NCBI RefSeq assembly: GCF_030823375.1
Contig: NZ_JAUSXB010000001.1
Location: 2,108,001 to 2,172,000, forward strand
Reading direction: 5' to 3'
DNA: 64,000 nucleotides
From: Pseudarthrobacter siccitolerans
Lineage (GTDB): Bacteria > Actinomycetota > Actinomycetes > Actinomycetales > Micrococcaceae
Below are positions 27,074 to 37,627 of the stretch, in pieces. The position numbers were made by a program, and so were the translations under genes. The stretch's first letter is position 1. Each line of letters starts with the position of its first letter. The notes below the pieces were generated by a model, which worked only from the letters and a program-made list of their open reading frames with translations, was not told the origin of the DNA and searched no databases.

Positions 27074-27865
27074 ATGAGCACCCCCCGCCGCGCACTCATC
27101 CTCATCGACGTCCAGCAGCAATACTTTGATGGCCCCCTCGAAATCCAGTACCCGCCCCACTAGGAATCCCTTCCCACCATTGCCAAGGCAGTTGACGCTG
27201 CCACCGCCGCCGGCATTCCCATCGCCGTGATCCAGCATTCTGCCGGTGTTGGCGCGCCCGTCTTTGCCCCCGGCACACCCGCCTTCGAGCTCCACCCCGA
27301 AATCGAACGCCGCAAAACCGGTGAATGGAAGTCGCTGGTTAAGCAGTACGGCTCTGTCTACGCCGGTACGGACCTCGCCGAATGGCTGCGGAAGCACGAC
27401 GTTGACACGGTCACCTTGGTTGGCTACATGACCAACAACTGCGTGCTCGCCTCCGCCGTTGAGGCAGAGTTCCTTGGCTTCACTACCGAAGTCCTCTCAG
27501 ACGCCACGGGCGCCATCAACCTTGCCAACGACGCAGGCTCCGCCGACGCGAAGACCGTGCACACAACACTCCTCACGCTGCTGAACTCCAACTGGGCAGC
27601 GGTGGCCGATTCGGATACGTGGATCAACGCGCTGGGCGCCCGGCAGGCACTCTCAAGGAGTGACCTCGGCAGCTCCGCAACCGCGGGCCTGGAGCTCGTC
27701 CCCAGGCGTAAACAGACGCCCCGGCTTCCCGCCCTTCTCCGCCCGGCGGGAAGCCAGGGAACATCGCCGGCGATCGCGCCGTTGCAAACACGGGGACCAA
27801 GCCCCACCGAATCTCAAGGACTGTTACATGAAGTGGATTCTTCTCGCCGGCGCGATCCTGAGTGA
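27074..27865 (+). pseudogene. Isochorismatase-family cysteine hydrolase with in-frame amber codon
   Basis: Start ATG 27074 follows AGGGAG. The first 29 codons give the family opening (ALILIDVQQQYFDGP with the catalytic Asp), then TAG at 27161-27163, after which the same frame continues intact: TIAKAVDAATAAGIPIAVIQ, the Lys region, and MTNNCVLASAVEA with the catalytic Cys. Nothing is missing across the stop, so one base change explains the break. The frame runs on past the usual family end (about residue 190-200) to 27865, overlapping the next gene by 38 bases, so the original stop may also be lost. It could be dead, a sequencing error, or readthrough; no start suits an internal second protein except ATG 27227 deep inside the fold. 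Confidence 0.75.
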
Positions 27866-28184
27866 GGTGACGGCGTCCCTCTCCCTGAAAGCCGCCCTGG
27901 ATAATCCCGCCTTCTTCGTCGTGGTTGTTGCCGGCTACACCGCCTCCTTCGGCTTCCTCGCAGGAGTCCTCCGCAAAGGCCTCGGCCTCGGCGTCGCCTA
28001 CGGCATCTGGGCCGCGCTAGGAGTAACGCTCACCGTGCTGCTGGCAGCCCTCATCTTTGGCGAAGCGCTGACCCCCATGATGCTGGTCGGCGTCGCCATG
28101 GTCATCGGCGGCGTGCTGTGCGTTGAACTCGGGTCACACAAAGAATCCGCAAAAGAGCCGGCACGAGAAATGGTGGGCTCATGA
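27828..28184 (+). CDS. Small multidrug resistance (SMR) family subunit 1
   Basis: 118 aa with four membrane helices. EmrE-like features are Glu14 in helix 1 (LSEVTASLSLKAA) and the helix-3 GLGLGVAYGIWAALG pattern. The basic C-terminal tail of about 15 residues is longer than in EmrE. Overlap with the following SMR gene (ATGA) implies a hetero-oligomeric pair of the YkkCD or EbrAB kind. Ribosome site AAGGA precedes ATG 27828. Confidence 0.92.
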   Translation: MKWILLAGAILSEVTASLSLKAALDNPAFFVVVVAGYTASFGFLAGVLRKGLGLGVAYGIWAALGVTLTVLLAALIFGEALTPMMLVGVAMVIGGVLCVELGSHKESAKEPAREMVGS

Positions 28185-28501
28185 TGTGGCTGCTGCTGGC
28201 AGCAGCCATCCTCACCGAGGTGACCGCCACCTTGTTCCTGCGTGTCGCTTCCACCGGCAAGCGCCGCTGGTACATACCTGTCGGCGTCGGGTACTTCCTG
28301 GCGTTCACCCTCCTCACCCTGACCCTGGACCAGGGAATGAGCCTCGGGGTTGCCTACGGCATCTGGGCGGCTGCCGGCGTCGCACTGACCGCCCTTGCCA
28401 GCCGAATCTTCTTCAAAGAGACCATCACCCCCGTCATGATGCTGGGGCTCGGCCTCATCATCGGCGGCGTCCTGCTCATCGAACTCGGCGCAGCGCACTA
28501 A
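28181..28501 (+). CDS. SMR family subunit 2
   Basis: 106 aa, four membrane helices, with Glu13 (LTEVTATLFLRVA) and GMSLGVAYGIWAAAG conserved. It begins inside the stop of the first SMR gene with a 4-base overlap. A paired SMR usually works as an antiparallel heterodimer exporting cationic compounds; guanidinium export is another known role of the superfamily. Confidence 0.92.
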   Translation: MMWLLLAAAILTEVTATLFLRVASTGKRRWYIPVGVGYFLAFTLLTLTLDQGMSLGVAYGIWAAAGVALTALASRIFFKETITPVMMLGLGLIIGGVLLIELGAAH

Positions 28502-28561
28502 GGCAGTAGATACGCCTTCCCTCCTCACGTTGACGTAACGGGCGTCACCTTCTATGATTAA

Positions 28562-28573
28562 TGAATCGATTCA
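28562..28573. promoter_or_regulatory. LacI-type palindrome upstream of the MFS gene
   Basis: Perfect palindrome TGAATCGATTCA 102 bases before the MFS start. It shares the central ATCGAT with the dyad at 53770-53785. Confidence 0.5.
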
Positions 28574-28675
28574 AGGGAAAGGGCTTTCCAAGCCCTGGAA
28601 CCGTCAAGATCACCTTGACCATCCGGAACAGAACAGATCCGGTTCCTTGCCAATGACGACGAAGGAATTCATCGA

Positions 28676-30079
28676 ATGAGCACCATCCCCGGTGAAAGCC
28701 GCTCCATCCCGGAAGTAAGCACCGGCCGGCGGGACCCGAAGAAGGCCGCCATGAGCGGCTGGATCGGCAGCGCACTTGAGTACTACGACTTCGCGCTGTA
28801 CTCCCTGGCCGCGACGCTGATCTTCCCGGCCATCTTCTTCCCGTCCGAGAACAAGACCGTGGCCATCATCGCCTCGCTGGCCACGTACGCCGTCGGCTAC
28901 GTTTCCCGTCCTGTAGGCGCGGTTGTCCTGGGCGCCTACGGTGACCGGCACGGCCGCAAGAAGGTGCTCGTCTTTGCCATGTTGCTGATGGGCTTCGCGA
29001 CCTTCGCCGTCGGACTCCTGCCCACGTACGGACAGGTCGGTGCCCTGGCTCCGATCCTTTTGGTGATCCTCCGCCTGATCCAGGGGTTCGCCGTCGCCGG
29101 TGAACTGGGCGGAGCCAGCGCGATGATCGTGGAGCACTCCCCCGATGCCAAGCGCGGCTTCTTCGCAAGCTTCAGCCTGCAGGGCACGCAGGTGGGCTCC
29201 ATCCTGGCCACCGCCGTCCTGCTTCCCCTGTCGGCCATTCTCCCCGCCGACCAGTTCCAGGCCTGGGGCTGGCGCATCCCGTTCCTGCTCAGCGCCTTCG
29301 TGATCCTGGCCGGCTACCTTATCCGCCGCCGCGTGCAGGAGCCGCCCGCATACCTGGCGGGGACGGAAAAGGGTAAGGCGAAGCCCCGGTTCCCGATCGT
29401 TGACCTCGTACGCAGCCACCCCTGGGTCATGGTCCGCTGCGTCATCATGACGTTCACCAACGTGGTGGGCATGGCAACACTCATCTTCGGTGTCTCCTAC
29501 GCCACCCAGAAGGGCTACGGCAACGGCTTCACCAGCAGCGAATTCCTCTGGGTGACCCTCGTGGCCAACGTGGCCGCCGTCCTGACCATCCCGCTGTTCG
29601 GCGCACTGTCCGACAGGATCGGCCGGCGGATGCTGATGGTGGCTGGCGGCATCGGCGGCGGTGTGCTCGCCGGCGGGTACCTGTGGGCCATCGAGCAGGG
29701 AAGCCTCGCACTGGTCTTCGTCTGCATCGTGATCGTCCAGGGCATCTTCTTCCAGATGTGGAACGCCACCTTCGCAACGTTCTTCCAGGAGCAGTTCCCC
29801 ATGCGGATCCGCGTCACCGGGTTCGCGGTGTCGCAGAATCTCGGCCTCATGATCGCATCGTTCTTCCCCAGCATCTTCACCGCGATCGCCCCGCCGGGAT
29901 CCACCAACGTCCCCATGGTCATCGGGCTGACCACGTTCGGCATCTGCGCCGTCGCGGCGCTGGCCACCCTCCTGTCCCCCGACACCAAGGGCAAGTCCCT
30001 TGATGACCTCGAAGCGAACAAGGCTGGCGCGGAATCGCCAAAGCCCGCGATCGCCCGCGAGAGCGTGACGGCGAGCTAA
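28676..30079 (+). CDS. MFS metabolite:H+ symporter (MHS family)
   Basis: 467-aa MFS protein with 12 predicted helices. The MHS marks are present: SALEYYDFALYS in helix 1, GDRHGRKKVL in the first cytoplasmic loop, the LRLIQGFAVAGELGGA helix-4 motif and SDRIGRRML in the second half. Relatives carry shikimate, alpha-ketoglutarate, citrate, proline/betaine or aromatic acids; the substrate cannot be chosen from sequence. It has its own promoter region and a strong terminator downstream, so it is monocistronic. Confidence 0.92.
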   Translation: MSTIPGESRSIPEVSTGRRDPKKAAMSGWIGSALEYYDFALYSLAATLIFPAIFFPSENKTVAIIASLATYAVGYVSRPVGAVVLGAYGDRHGRKKVLVFAMLLMGFATFAVGLLPTYGQVGALAPILLVILRLIQGFAVAGELGGASAMIVEHSPDAKRGFFASFSLQGTQVGSILATAVLLPLSAILPADQFQAWGWRIPFLLSAFVILAGYLIRRRVQEPPAYLAGTEKGKAKPRFPIVDLVRSHPWVMVRCVIMTFTNVVGMATLIFGVSYATQKGYGNGFTSSEFLWVTLVANVAAVLTIPLFGALSDRIGRRMLMVAGGIGGGVLAGGYLWAIEQGSLALVFVCIVIVQGIFFQMWNATFATFFQEQFPMRIRVTGFAVSQNLGLMIASFFPSIFTAIAPPGSTNVPMVIGLTTFGICAVAALATLLSPDTKGKSLDDLEANKAGAESPKPAIARESVTAS

Positions 30080-30101
30080 CTCATACCGTCCTGGGGGCTG
30101 A

Positions 30102-32576
<2,475 letters not shown>

Positions 32577-32598
32577 GTTCGATTTACTGAAGACTGCG

Positions 32599-32631
32599 TC
32601 CGGGCCGGCTGCTTCCTGCGGCCGGCCCGGA
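32599..32631 (+). terminator. katG terminator
   Basis: TCCGGGCCGGCTGC (32599-32612) pairs with GCGGCCGGCCCGGA (32618-32631) with one G-T pair; loop TTCCT. A near-copy ends the downstream operon. Confidence 0.85.
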
Positions 32632-32654
32632 TTGCTCATCATGCCGTTTTCAAG

Positions 32655-32736
32655 TAGGGTGATTGCCCGCAAAATAGGGGAGGTTGCCCGAATTGTGGGG
32701 GGTTCTTGCCCTTTAATAGGGGTGATTCTCCGTTGA
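32655..32736. promoter_or_regulatory. Four phased GGG-N-CCC repeats before the glucan operon
   Basis: Four consecutive imperfect units of 20, 20, 22 and 20 bases, starting at 32655, 32675, 32695 and 32717. Each begins TAGGG or GTGGGG and has a CCC or TCTCC block about 6 bases on, so each is a small dyad spaced by two helical turns. This suits cooperative binding of a dimeric regulator or response regulator. The remainder of 32577-33092 holds the katG terminator and no supported gene. Confidence 0.6.
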
Positions 32737-33092
32737 GGACACACAGTTCCCTATGCCAGAATGGGCGTGGTTTCGCTTGTCCGCGATGGGAAATTCGTCG
32801 AAAAGCAGAGTCGTGTCTGGCCGTGTGACTCAGCTCTTACGCGGCCGGTTCGGTCCCCGCGATACCTGGGGACGTGCCGGGTTGTGGGTGGCAACTCAGC
32901 ATTCTCCTACAGCCATGGCGCCCGTGAGCCTGAACAAGGCCTCCCAGTAATCGGAACTGGCGGTGGAGCCGTTCCGATCAATGATGGGAACGGCGATCAT
33001 GACCCGGTTCCTCCGCCCAGGCTTTTATGTTGGCTCGAAGACGAACCGCACCGGAATAACCGGAGTGATTCTGCGCCCAGGATGCCAGCCCG

Positions 33093-36000
33093 ATGCTTAC
33101 TGATCCGTCTGTCCCCGCCAACGGGACCAGGGACGGGGTCCTCCTCAAGGTGGAACCGCCGGAGGGCGCTTTCACTGCCCCGGCCCTCACGCTGCAACGG
33201 GTGCTCTTCGCCAGCGCCGAGGCGTACCCGTTCATGAAGGTGGGCGGACTGGCTGACGTCAGCAGTGCTCTGCCGAAGAGATTATCCCGGCTGGGCTTTG
33301 ACGTCCGTCTGGTGATTCCGGCTTACAGGGGCCTCGGAGGCAGCCCGGTGCTGACGATCGATGTGCCGTTGGGTCCGATCGCCGAGCGCGTCATTGTTCG
33401 CCGGCTCCCGTCCTTGGGCGGAGTGGACGTAATCGCACTTGACGCTCCGGGGTGGTTCGACCGGGAGTTACCGTACAGCTATCAGGACAACGACGTCATG
33501 CCGTTTGTGCTGTTCTCCAAAGCAGTCACAGCGCTGGCTGCCCAGGGAGAGTGGCTTCCGGACATCATTCACTGCAACGACTGGCATTGCGGGCTCGTGG
33601 CGCAGGAAGTCCGGCAGGGACTGCACAGGCAGGCGCTAGCAGGAACCGGGATCGTCTTCACCATCCACAACATCGCCTATCAGGGGCCTGTAGGGGCCGC
33701 GACCGACCAGCTGATAGGACTGCCGCAGGGCGGAAGCTTGCTCGAACGGGGCATCGCATTCGCAGACCGGATAAACACCGTTAGTCCCCGTTACATGGAG
33801 GAGATCCTCACCCCGGCCCAGGGAGCGGGTTTGGACGGGCTGCTGCGGGCCCGCAGGGGCGCCGCCCGCGGCATCCTTAATGGCGTCGACTACGACGAGT
33901 TCAGCCCCGGGGTGGACCCGTGGATTGACACCCGCTACAACGGCGATTTCATCGCAGGCAAGGGCGCGAACAAGAAAGTCCTGCAGAAGCTCAGCAACCT
34001 GGAGCCCGCTCCAGACCGACCGGTCTTCGGCATGGTGGCCCGGCTGGTATCCCAGAAAGGGATCAGCCTGCTGACTTCCGCTTTGGAGCAGTTCGTCGCC
34101 CGGGGAGCCCAGGTGGTGGTGCTGGGTGAGGGTGCGCCCCGGTACCGGCGCCAACTGCAGTCGGCCACCCGGAGTTACCCCGGAAGCGTGAGCTACCATC
34201 CCACGTCGAGTGAATCCCTGGCCCGGCAGGTCTACGCCGGCAGTGACTTCTTCCTTGCGCCATCCGTTTTCGAGCCGTGCGGGCTGACGCCGCTGATCGC
34301 CCTGAAATACGGCACCATCCCCATCGTGCGCCGCACCGGCGGCCTCGCCGACACCGTGACCGATTACGTCGAGGATCCGGCCGAAGGACTGGGGTTCGTC
34401 TTCGTGCAACGCCGCGTCACGTCCATGCTGTCGGCTGTGGACAACGCACTGGCACTCTACTCACGGACGCCCGAAATGAACCATCTCCAGCGGAGGGCAA
34501 TGAGGGCAGACTTCTCCTGGCGGATGCCTGCGCGTGAGTATGTGGCCGTGTACGAGGAGGCCCTGCACTCACGCAATATCATCGAGGTCAGCCGGGGCAC
34601 CGAACAGACCAGCCAGCCGGGACTCCGGCCGAGGCCGGGTTCCGCTCCGCTTCCCTTGGCGCTCGTCCACCATGCCAATCAGTTCCTGATTACCGACGGC
34701 TATCAGGACCGGGAGGGCCTGACCTCACTGCTTAGGGGGTACAGTGCGCTGCTGCGGCTGCACGAGAAGTACCGCGTCCCGCTGAACCTCCACCTGTCCG
34801 GGACACTGATTGAAGCCGCAGCCTGGCACCACCCTTGGTTCCTGGCGGAGGTCCGCCGGCTTCGCGACGTCGGCCTGGTCTCACTCATGGGCGGGACATA
34901 CTCCGAAAACGTCCTTACCGCCTTCGGCAGGGAATACAACCGGCGGCAACTGCAGGAGTTGTTTTGGCTCTACCGGCACCACCTCGGGTGCGCACCCGGC
35001 GATCTGGAGATCTGCTGGGTTCCTGAGCGGGTGTGGGATACGGACCGCCTTGCCAAGGTCCTGACCGACCCTCGGCTGCCGAATGGCGGATATCGTTACG
35101 TCCTGCTCGATGATCGGCTGCTGTATCCCTCCGATGGTGCCCACGGCGTCAGCGACAGGCTTGAATTTGATGGCGCTGACCCGGCCAGCCCTCCTCCTTC
35201 GGATGCCCTTCGCCCATACCGTATCAAGGGCGGCAAGGGCCTGCAGATCGTGCCGATGTCGACCCGGCTGCGCTACTGGATTCCTCCTGATGACAGGAGC
35301 CACTGGCGTAGCCTGTCCCGGGCTGCCGAGCTTCCAATGGCTCCCGGTGATGACAGCATCCTGGTCTACGCGGACGACATGGAAAAGAGCGCGGGAGTGG
35401 GGCCGTGGCATCCCAGTGCCCTCGGCCGGTATGAGGAGTTCCTGCGCTGGCTTGCCACCCAGCCCAAGCTTTTACCTGTGGACCTGTCATCGTGGCTTCG
35501 CCAGCGCCGGAGGAGCCCGGCTGTCCGGGTTGTGGAACGCGGGACCTTCGTGGAGCTGGCCAAGGACTGGCACGCGGGCGAAGACTACAGCGGCTGGGGC
35601 AAGGACGAAGCGTGGGCCCCTTACCAGGAGCACCTCGCCCGGGCCCGCCGTGTAGTGGCCGACGCAGAGCGGGCGGGCGCAGAACCCCGGCTGACGGCGC
35701 TTGCCTGGAAGCATGTGCTTGCTTCCGGGTATGAGACGGCATGGCACGACATTGACCACCCCGACCGGCTGCCGGCCCCTTGGGCCAAGGCTGTGGCCAG
35801 CCATGTGCGGGCCGCCTGCGTGTTGGCCGCCGCCGCCGGATGGTTCGGCCGGCAGGTCCGCCCGCTGGAGGCCGAAATGATTGACATTGACGACGACGGC
35901 GTCGAGGAGCTGGTGCTGCGAAACGAGCACCTGTTCGCGGTGCTCGCCCCGAAGCATGGCGGCCGGCTGGTCTACCTGGCGTATCGGGGCCCTAACGGGG

Positions 36001-36623
36001 GCGTTTTAGTAATCGGCAACCCTACTGACGACTGGAACCGCCAGGAGGAGCTGAACACTTACATGGACGTGCCAGCCAACCACCCCGGCGGCCTTGCCGA
36101 TGGCGGAGGCGTCCACGACCGATACGACGTCAGCATCCACTGGGGGGACGGAATCATCGTATCGGAGCTGAGGAACGTGCAGGAGGACAGCCCTCTGTTC
36201 GGGTTGTGCAAAACCGCGGTCCTTGATGATGCTGCCCCTGCCCTGCTAGTGGCCTACGACCTGCCTGCGGGGGCAGACGGAATCAGCATCCATACGTGCC
36301 TGTCGCCGGACTACTACCGTTTGCTCCGCCATGGCGTGGCAGAGCTGCAGCGTACTGGAGGAACCAGTTGGCAGGGCGCCTCCAGCAGGGCAACCCAGGT
36401 ATGGGTAGCGCTGGCCGACGACGAAGACAGCGCGTGGTGCGACCCGGAAGCACCGGACCCGGGGCACGGGGTCCTCATCAGCCTGCGTGCGCAAGTAGGC
36501 TCCTTCCACCTGCTCATCGGCCTCGGCGAGATTGACGAGGAGGCCGCCCAGGAAATGGTGAAGTCGGGCCGGGAACGGCTCGCCACCCTGGCCGCAGGCG
36601 AGCTGACGGGAGACCGAGCGTGA
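33093..36623 (+). CDS. Glycogen synthase (GT5) fused to a GH57-like domain
   Basis: 1176-aa fusion. Residues about 35-490 are a GT5 glycogen/starch synthase: ADP-glucose lysine in KVGGLADV (Lys49), HCNDWH, and FEPCGL (Glu394) with TGGLADTV. Residues about 520-900 resemble GH57 alpha-glucan enzymes: HHANQF (His526-527), SGTL, the catalytic-Glu motif WVPERVW (Glu645) and an LLDD segment. Residues about 925-1170 are a beta-rich C-terminal module. A stand-alone glgA would end near 480, so this couples alpha-glucan elongation with a branching, transferase or hydrolytic step. It starts a six-ORF operon, overlapping the next gene by GTGA. The ATG at 33093 has AGGA 14 bases upstream; no signal peptide, so cytoplasmic. 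Confidence 0.9.
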   Translation: MLTDPSVPANGTRDGVLLKVEPPEGAFTAPALTLQRVLFASAEAYPFMKVGGLADVSSALPKRLSRLGFDVRLVIPAYRGLGGSPVLTIDVPLGPIAERVIVRRLPSLGGVDVIALDAPGWFDRELPYSYQDNDVMPFVLFSKAVTALAAQGEWLPDIIHCNDWHCGLVAQEVRQGLHRQALAGTGIVFTIHNIAYQGPVGAATDQLIGLPQGGSLLERGIAFADRINTVSPRYMEEILTPAQGAGLDGLLRARRGAARGILNGVDYDEFSPGVDPWIDTRYNGDFIAGKGANKKVLQKLSNLEPAPDRPVFGMVARLVSQKGISLLTSALEQFVARGAQVVVLGEGAPRYRRQLQSATRSYPGSVSYHPTSSESLARQVYAGSDFFLAPSVFEPCGLTPLIALKYGTIPIVRRTGGLADTVTDYVEDPAEGLGFVFVQRRVTSMLSAVDNALALYSRTPEMNHLQRRAMRADFSWRMPAREYVAVYEEALHSRNIIEVSRGTEQTSQPGLRPRPGSAPLPLALVHHANQFLITDGYQDREGLTSLLRGYSALLRLHEKYRVPLNLHLSGTLIEAAAWHHPWFLAEVRRLRDVGLVSLMGGTYSENVLTAFGREYNRRQLQELFWLYRHHLGCAPGDLEICWVPERVWDTDRLAKVLTDPRLPNGGYRYVLLDDRLLYPSDGAHGVSDRLEFDGADPASPPPSDALRPYRIKGGKGLQIVPMSTRLRYWIPPDDRSHWRSLSRAAELPMAPGDDSILVYADDMEKSAGVGPWHPSALGRYEEFLRWLATQPKLLPVDLSSWLRQRRRSPAVRVVERGTFVELAKDWHAGEDYSGWGKDEAWAPYQEHLARARRVVADAERAGAEPRLTALAWKHVLASGYETAWHDIDHPDRLPAPWAKAVASHVRAACVLAAAAGWFGRQVRPLEAEMIDIDDDGVEELVLRNEHLFAVLAPKHGGRLVYLAYRGPNGGVLVIGNPTDDWNRQEELNTYMDVPANHPGGLADGGGVHDRYDVSIHWGDGIIVSELRNVQEDSPLFGLCKTAVLDDAAPALLVAYDLPAGADGISIHTCLSPDYYRLLRHGVAELQRTGGTSWQGASSRATQVWVALADDEDSAWCDPEAPDPGHGVLISLRAQVGSFHLLIGLGEIDEEAAQEMVKSGRERLATLAAGELTGDRA

Positions 36624-37627
36624 GCGCACCAATCCCTGACATTGATGCACGTGCCCAGCGGCAAGCGATTGCCGAGTCCCTGCTCGCCTCGCCGCCACCG
36701 CTTGATGCCCTTCCTCCGGGACGGGCGCAAGTGCTCACACGCTCGGTTGTGCATGCCTCCCGGAGCCGGCCCGTTGTCCGGTGGACCGTAGCCCTTGACT
36801 CCGGGTCCGGCACCTCCACTCTGCTCGCAGTGATCGGCAAGGGCTACCGTGCCGGCGGCGGCGAGCAGGCATGGCGGTTGCTCAGGAGCCTGCGTCAGGC
36901 CGGCTTCGATGAGGCAGAACTCAGGGTTCCTGCGCCATACGGGTTTGACCCGTCGCGTCAGCTTCTCGCGCAAGAGGAGGCCCCAAGCACCACGCTGCAT
37001 TCACTCTTGGACGGCGACCCACGAACGGCCGCGCCCGAAGCCGGCCGGGCAGGGCGCTGGCTGGCCCGCCTGCACCACGTCAGGGGCGTTCATGCGCCCG
37101 ACCTGGCGGCAGACTTCGAGCGGCTCAAGCTGGCCCAGTATGCCGAGGCGTTGGCCGGGCTCTTGCCCAAGGCGGCCGCGAGAGTGGCAGAGCTCACCGC
37201 AGCCACCATTGAGGAGCTGGCCAGGACCGACGGGCCCCGCGTGCTCACACACGGCGACTTCCAACCCAAGAACATCCACTTGGACCGGTACCGTTTCGTG
37301 GTCATCGACTTCGATCGCGCCGCATGGGCCCCTGCCGGGCGGGACCTCGGCCATTTCATCGGGCAGACCCTGACCATGGGCGCCTCCCGGCACGGAAACC
37401 TGACGGCCGCCGTGCCCTGGGTGGACGCGTTCCTGGAAGACTACTCGGCTGCCGGCGGCGATGAAGGTGCAGTCCGGTCCGTCCCCGCCTACGTTGCCCG
37501 CACCTTCGCCGAGGTCCTTTTCTACCGCCTCGTAGTTCGCCCGGTCAGGGACTCCTCGTTCGTCCCTGACTGGTTGGACGCCTGGGAACGGGCTGTGAGC
37601 GCCGCCGCGGGAGGGAGGTCCCGGTGA
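36620..37627 (+). CDS. APH-fold phosphotransferase (intact catalytic loop)
   Basis: 335 aa with the aminoglycoside/choline-kinase fold. Catalytic loop HGDFQPKN (His211, Asp213) and metal-binding VIDFDRA are intact, so it should phosphorylate a small molecule, plausibly a sugar or glycan precursor given its neighbours (maltokinase is an APH-fold relative). The GTG start overlaps the upstream stop (GTGA) and the end overlaps the ABC gene the same way. Antibiotic resistance is possible but less likely in this context. Confidence 0.85.
   Translation: MSAPIPDIDARAQRQAIAESLLASPPPLDALPPGRAQVLTRSVVHASRSRPVVRWTVALDSGSGTSTLLAVIGKGYRAGGGEQAWRLLRSLRQAGFDEAELRVPAPYGFDPSRQLLAQEEAPSTTLHSLLDGDPRTAAPEAGRAGRWLARLHHVRGVHAPDLAADFERLKLAQYAEALAGLLPKAAARVAELTAATIEELARTDGPRVLTHGDFQPKNIHLDRYRFVVIDFDRAAWAPAGRDLGHFIGQTLTMGASRHGNLTAAVPWVDAFLEDYSAAGGDEGAVRSVPAYVARTFAEVLFYRLVVRPVRDSSFVPDWLDAWERAVSAAAGGRSR

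Noticed and set aside
36620..37627. Aminoglycoside resistance gene
   Set aside because: The fold is right, but the setting between glucan synthase and exporter genes and the lack of subtype signatures argue for metabolic substrate.
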